A DNA stretch of 64,000 bases from a bacterium (GTDB taxonomy: Bacteria; Vulcanimicrobiota; Vulcanimicrobiia; Eremiobacterales; Eremiobacteraceae). The position numbers were made by a program, and so were the translations under genes. The number at the start of each line of letters is the position of its first letter. Within the stretch, counting starts at the first letter, position 1. The stretch is from the NCBI GenBank assembly GCA_902812405.1, contig CADDZI010000004.1:21100-85099 (forward strand), in the 5' to 3' direction. Positions 60,238-64,000 of the stretch are shown here, one piece after another. The notes under the pieces were generated by a model. The model was not told the DNA's origin. It searched no databases and saw only the letters and a program-made list of their open reading frames with translations.

Positions 60238-61257
60238 TCACCGCCGCAGGTACTGGGAGACGATGAGCTCGGCGGCACTGCGAGGGTCAATCTCACGTCG
60301 CATGACCGCTCCCAGGACGCCTTCCAGAGCGCCATTCTCCCGTAAGGCGTCTTCAACGCGACCGACGATCGCACGTGAGACCGATTCGACGACTTCCTGG
60401 CGCAGTCGCTCACGGACCCGCCCCATGCGCTCGTCCTGCTCGAGAACGCGATGGTGGCGCTCGCATGCCTCCCATACCGCTTCGACGCCCTGCCCGGTCA
60501 GGGCCACGGTTTCCAGCACCGGCGGTACCCAGCGCCGGCGCCGCTCCTCGGCGCCGCCCAGCGTGAGCATCGTCTTCAAGTCAGCGACGCTCTGAGCGGC
60601 ACCCGGGCGGTCGGCCATGTTGACGACGAAGCAGTCGGCAATTTCGACTAGTCCCGCCTTAATGGTCTGTACGCCGTCACCCAATCCGGGCACGGTGACG
60701 ACGATGACGGTGTCCGCCACCTTCATGACATCCAGTTCGACCTGTCCGACGCCGACGGTCTCCACGACGATGACGTCCGATCCAAACGCGTCCAGAGCGC
60801 GAATCACATCCCGCGTCGCCGGGGCGAGTCCGCCCGCCGCCTGTCGTGCGGCCATGCTGCGAATGAAAACGCCCGGATCGCCGGCATGGCGTTGCATCCG
60901 CACGCGGTCGCCGAGGACTGCGCCTCCGGTAAAGGGACTTGAGGGATCGACGGCAATAACAGAGACGGTCCGGCCGTCCTTCCGGATGACGCCCGTGAGG
61001 GCATCGACGAGAGTGGACTTACCTGAGCCCGGCGGGCCTGTGATGCCGATAACGCGCGCATGTCCGGTGTGCGGAAAAAGGGCGGCGCAGAGTTCCGCCG
61101 CTTCAGGGCTGCCGTTCTCGATGATGGTGATGGCTTTGGCGAGCGCCCGCCAATCGCGCTCGCGAATGCGCCGCGCGAGCTCGCCGGCCTGCGACGCGCT
61201 TTCGCGCGCGTGCGCGGGCCGTGAGTCGGGGTTCTGGCGCGTGCCTGCCGACGTCAT
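60238..61257 (-). CDS. meaB: Methylmalonyl-CoA mutase-associated GTPase MeaB
   Basis: A 339-residue G3E-type GTPase of the ArgK/MeaB group, which guards loading and repair of the adenosylcobalamin mutase. P-loop GITGPPGSGKST, AVDPSSPFTGGAVLGDRVRM, VIVVETVGVGQVELDVM, and the specificity motif NMAD near 200 instead of NKxD. ATG 61257 matches family length; a longer open frame to 62169 runs antisense to dinB. The mutase is not in the window. A small unknown gene follows. Confidence 0.92.
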   Translation of the reverse strand: MTSAGTRQNPDSRPAHARESASQAGELARRIRERDWRALAKAITIIENGSPEAAELCAALFPHTGHARVIGITGPPGSGKSTLVDALTGVIRKDGRTVSVIAVDPSSPFTGGAVLGDRVRMQRHAGDPGVFIRSMAARQAAGGLAPATRDVIRALDAFGSDVIVVETVGVGQVELDVMKVADTVIVVTVPGLGDGVQTIKAGLVEIADCFVVNMADRPGAAQSVADLKTMLTLGGAEERRRRWVPPVLETVALTGQGVEAVWEACERHHRVLEQDERMGRVRERLRQEVVESVSRAIVGRVEDALRENGALEGVLGAVMRREIDPRSAAELIVSQYLRR

Positions 61258-61374
61258 GACCCTGCCTTCCCGCCGCACGGGCGCGGAGCCTGCGCCGGCA
61301 GGTTTTGGTGCGCGGCGCAGGCCAAGATGCAACGTCATGGTGATGCCGCCAGCCGGGTCCGCCGCCGGTCCGGG

Positions 61375-62439
61375 GTGCTCGCAACAGTGATCCTTCACGC
61401 GGATCTGGACGCGTTCTACGCAAGCATCGCGCAACGTGACGACCCCAGGCTGCGCGGTCAACCGGTCATCGTCGCGGGCTCCAGCCGCCGGGCGGTCGTC
61501 CTCACCGCCTCCTACGAAGCGCGAAAAAGTGGTGTGCACAGCGCGATGCCGCTTTTCATGGCACGCGAGCGCTGTCCGCAGGCCATCGTTGTCCCACCCG
61601 ACTTTGCACGGTATCGAGCCGTGCACGAATCGGTCTTTGCGGTCTTCAAGGCGCATGCGCGGGCGGTTGAGGGGCTTTCGCTCGACGAGGCGTTTCTTGA
61701 TCTGGATGACGTCACGGTGCCGGCGGCGGTCCTTGTGGGCCGGCGCATCAAGGATGAAGTACGGCGGGAAGCGGGCATCACGGTCTCGGTGGGCATCGCA
61801 ACCGGCAAGATGGTGGCCAAGATTGCCAGCGACGACGGAAAGCCGGATGGTCTGGTGGCGGTTGCCCCCGGCACGGAAGCCTCCTATCTGGCACCCAAGC
61901 CGGTTCGCCGTCTGTGGGGAATCGGCCCCAAGACCGAGGCTCGCTTGCGGGCACAGGGTATCGAGAGGATTGGCGATCTGGCATCCTTGCCGGATGAACG
62001 CCTCGTCGCGCTCTTCGGTGCGTGGGGGGTCGAGCTTCGAAATCTCGCCTTGGGCATCGATCCACGGCCGGTCGTCGAGGAGTGGGAAACACGTTCCATC
62101 TCGACCGAAGAGACATTCGAACACGATGTGACGGGAAAGGCCCGCCTGGGAGATGTCTTGGCGAGCCAAGCCCGCGAGGTGGCGCAGCGCCTGCGCAGCC
62201 AGGGACTGCTCGCGCAGACCGTGGGTGTCAAGGTAAAGCTGGCGAACCGGTCCGTGCGCGGCCGTCAGACGTCGTTCGTCGAAGCGGTTGACGATGCTCC
62301 GACAATCGAGCGGGCGGCATGGTATTGTCTGGAACGCATCGTGCTCGACAAACCGGTGCGGTTACTGGGGGTGCGTGCGACCAATCTACGAGCTGGCGAC
62401 AGGCGGCAGACAGAGTTCTTCGATGCGCTGGGAACGTAG
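61375..62439 (+). CDS. dinB: DNA polymerase IV (Y-family)
   Basis: A translesion polymerase of about 354 residues. Blocks: ILHADLDAFYASI (metal Asp), SYEARKSGVHSAMPL, the catalytic SLDEAFLDLDDV (Asp-Glu), SVGIATGKMVAKIASD, the HhH region VRRLWGIGPKTEARLRAQGI, and a C-terminal little-finger domain (TGKARLGDVLASQAREV). GTG 61375 or GTG 61387 begin close to the palm domain; ATG 61327 is also in frame. The C-terminal end lacks an obvious beta-clamp QxxLF motif; RRQTEFF near the end may be a weak form. The next gene starts inside its end. Confidence 0.92.
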   Translation: MLATVILHADLDAFYASIAQRDDPRLRGQPVIVAGSSRRAVVLTASYEARKSGVHSAMPLFMARERCPQAIVVPPDFARYRAVHESVFAVFKAHARAVEGLSLDEAFLDLDDVTVPAAVLVGRRIKDEVRREAGITVSVGIATGKMVAKIASDDGKPDGLVAVAPGTEASYLAPKPVRRLWGIGPKTEARLRAQGIERIGDLASLPDERLVALFGAWGVELRNLALGIDPRPVVEEWETRSISTEETFEHDVTGKARLGDVLASQAREVAQRLRSQGLLAQTVGVKVKLANRSVRGRQTSFVEAVDDAPTIERAAWYCLERIVLDKPVRLLGVRATNLRAGDRRQTEFFDALGT

Positions 62440-63976
62440 GCGACGGGTGCGCAGGCGACGTGCGGCACGGCGCATCGCCGCGATGCTGCTTGTGGTGTTT
62501 GTGCTCGGCACCCTGGGTGTTGCGCTGGGTCGGCACGTGCGGCTGGCCGAGCGGTCCGCCGGTGTGGTCGTAGCAACGCCGCCCGGGCATGTTGTTTGGC
62601 GCAGCACCGCCTGGCTACACACGGGACAGACGTGGCATGCCGCAGACCTGCAGCGCGTCGCGCGCATCGCGGACCGCATGCTGGCCGACCCGGCTTTACC
62701 ACCCCGCAGCGCCCTCGTCATCATGGATGGACGCGACGGGCGGCTGCTGTATGCTCGCAATCCGGATGTAGCGCTCGTGCCGGGCTCCACCATGAAGATC
62801 CTAACCGGTCTGGCGGCGCTGGCGACGCTGGGCCCCACCTATCGATTCGTCACCCAGGTCGTCACCGACGGACGGCAAGTTGGCACGATGCTGGAGGGGA
62901 ACCTGTGGCTGGTCGGCGGGGGCGACCCGGAATTGACGACCGCCGATCTTCGCCGCGCCATCGCATCTCTGCGAGCGCGCGGTATCCGTCTCATCCACGG
63001 CGACGTCGGCGTCGACGCCACGCGCTACGGCCCGGCGGTTGCCAATCCAACATGGGATCCGGATGATTTGCAATATGGGTGGGCTGCTCCGGCCAGCGGT
63101 CTGTCCCTCAACGGCGGCTCCCTAGAGGTCACGATCGTGCCGCGCGCAGACGAGCCGGCGCGCGTGGCGGTCGATCCGCCGGGGCAGCGCGTTGAGGGTC
63201 GGGTGATGACGGTGGCGCCTGACGCCGCCAACACCCTGACGATCGATTCGTCGCAGGGCGGGAAGGCGTATGTCGTCAGGGGTGGCATACCCCTGGGCGC
63301 GCCGCAAACCTACTGGCGAACGCTGTGGCACCCAACGCGCGCGGCGGCCGCGGCGCTCGGTGTGCTTTTGCGTCACGCCGGCATTGCGGTGCAGGGACGG
63401 GTTGTCGCAAGCCGTGCCCCACACCTGGATGCGGTTCTCTGGCGCCACCAATCGCGACCGTTGGATGCGCTCCTCAAGCATATGTTTTGCGTCAGCGACA
63501 ATCACTATGCGGAGCAACTCTTGCGCGAAATCGGCTATCGCACGAGCGGCTCAGGGACGTGGAGCGCCTCCCTTGCCGCCGAACGCTCGGTCCTCGCCGG
63601 TGCGGGTGTGCCCCTGGTAGGGGTGAGGATTGCAGATGGTTCTGGGCTGTCGCCCGACAACCGTTTGACGGCGCGTGCCCTTGGCGACGCTCTGGTTAGA
63701 CTCTTGGACATGCCGTTGCCAGAGCCGCCCTATCGCCTGCTACCGCGCGCCGGGCTGGAAGGAACGGTTGCCGTGAGAAGCCTCGCGCCAACTGCTCTTG
63801 GCCGTGTCTTTGCAAAAGACGGCTACGTTGACGGAGCCAGCACGCTGGGGGGGTACGTGCTCACCGCGCATCATGGCCCCGTGATTTTTGCGTTTCTGGT
63901 CAACAACTGGCAGTTCGGCCTGGACCGCGTGTGGGCGGCCGAGGATCGCGCCCTGGACGAACTGGCCGCTCTGTAG
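62423..63976 (+). CDS. dacB: PBP4-type D-alanyl-D-alanine carboxypeptidase
   Basis: A 517-residue peptidase acting on peptidoglycan in the periplasm. A basic N-terminus with one membrane segment (about 20-40, MLLVVFVLGTLGVALG) targets it. Active motifs: SxxK in VPGSTMKILTG, SxN in FCVSDNHYAEQL, and, where KTG is expected, AKDGYVDGAS with Asp for Thr. The usual PBP4 large insertion lies between the first two. If the third motif is truly KDG, activity may be altered. ATG 62423 overlaps the end of dinB. A palindromic element follows its stop. Confidence 0.87.
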   Translation: MRWERRRRVRRRRAARRIAAMLLVVFVLGTLGVALGRHVRLAERSAGVVVATPPGHVVWRSTAWLHTGQTWHAADLQRVARIADRMLADPALPPRSALVIMDGRDGRLLYARNPDVALVPGSTMKILTGLAALATLGPTYRFVTQVVTDGRQVGTMLEGNLWLVGGGDPELTTADLRRAIASLRARGIRLIHGDVGVDATRYGPAVANPTWDPDDLQYGWAAPASGLSLNGGSLEVTIVPRADEPARVAVDPPGQRVEGRVMTVAPDAANTLTIDSSQGGKAYVVRGGIPLGAPQTYWRTLWHPTRAAAAALGVLLRHAGIAVQGRVVASRAPHLDAVLWRHQSRPLDALLKHMFCVSDNHYAEQLLREIGYRTSGSGTWSASLAAERSVLAGAGVPLVGVRIADGSGLSPDNRLTARALGDALVRLLDMPLPEPPYRLLPRAGLEGTVAVRSLAPTALGRVFAKDGYVDGASTLGGYVLTAHHGPVIFAFLVNNWQFGLDRVWAAEDRALDELAAL

Positions 63977-63978
63977 TA

Positions 63979-63999
63979 GCGGTCGCGCTTGCGCGACCG
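63979..63999. repeat. GC-rich palindromic (REP-like) element at the window end
   Basis: CGGTCGCGC-TT-GCGCGACCG at 63979-63999, three bases after the dacB stop. The same unit is at 1520-1540, 1632-1652 and 44339-44359. Confidence 0.85.
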
Positions 64000-64000
64000 A

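Noticed and set aside
61258..62169. 300-residue N-terminal extension of MeaB
   Set aside because: Antisense to dinB; family length and start match ATG 61257.
1..64000. CRISPR arrays, tRNA or rRNA genes, insertion-sequence transposases
   Set aside because: No regularly spaced repeat-spacer array, no cloverleaf with T-arm consensus, and no transposase motif was found; the tandem units at 44.45 kb have no unique spacers.

Overview
The window is a high-GC chromosomal segment from a diderm, respiring bacterium. Two things point to an outer membrane: a TonB-dependent receptor with an N-terminal carboxypeptidase-regulatory-like domain, and a predicted haem-bearing outer-membrane barrel. The mix of TonB receptors of this type, secreted Kelch/propeller lipoproteins, a SufR-controlled SUF operon, a B-family (ba3-like) oxidase, MeaB, and a HEAT-repeat M1 peptidase would suit an uncultured lineage such as Eremiobacterota (WPS-2). 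That placement is inference; no rRNA or tRNA gene was seen.

Layout. 1-5.1 kb: type II NADH dehydrogenase, a GGCT-like protein, and an ABC-2 exporter (ATPase, Kelch protein, permease). 5.2-10 kb: a minus-strand operon of a TonB-dependent receptor and a lipoprotein, ending in a clear terminator. 10-15 kb: an eroded zone with remnants of an ATPase-like gene, phosphoketolase (xfp), acetate kinase (ackA) and hemN, among which only a PhoB-type response regulator and an SRPBCC protein look intact. 15-19.6 kb: a minus-strand operon of ba3-type oxidase subunits, a secreted CuA cupredoxin, a monohaem cytochrome-barrel protein resembling Cyc2, and a sensorless histidine kinase. 19.7-23.3 kb: truncated UspA, LCP protein, membrane protein, the second ABC-2 permease, a zinc-ribbon protein. 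23.4-32.1 kb: tryptophanase, thioesterase, STAS protein, RNA polymerase omega, QueD/QueE, an EF-G-like GTPase and an M1 aminopeptidase. 32.1-38.6 kb: TOBE and PucR-type proteins, a lipoprotein, the three genes of a branched-chain/pyruvate dehydrogenase complex, and an MFS exporter whose upstream region holds a structured RNA candidate and 40-bp direct repeats. 39.2-42.9 kb: a LuxE-LuxC-aminotransferase operon. 42.9-50 kb: MBL hydrolase, small proteins, GH15 glucoamylase-like enzyme, a GAF-GGDEF-HD-GYP regulator, STAS protein. 50.3-57 kb: sufR, an IscU-like protein and sufCBD-Rieske-SU. 57-64 kb: VOC and SLOG proteins, a beta-CASP nuclease, MeaB, DinB and a PBP4-type carboxypeptidase.

How the parts fit. 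The most coherent new-looking unit is the electron-transfer operon at 14.9-19.6 kb. A haem-bearing barrel at the cell surface, a soluble CuA carrier in the periplasm and a ba3 oxidase in the inner membrane could form a route for taking electrons from outside the cell to oxygen. It sits beside decayed fermentation and anaerobic haem genes, which suggests a shift to obligate aerobic life. The second is the LuxE-LuxC-transaminase operon, whose chemistry (acyl activation, reduction to aldehyde, amination) would yield an alkyl amine.

Repeats. Two dispersed families stand out: GC-rich palindromes in gene gaps (about 1.5, 23, 44.4 and 64 kb), and a 54-85 bp sequence present three times, always forming the 3' ends of genes and lying at apparent rearrangement junctions.
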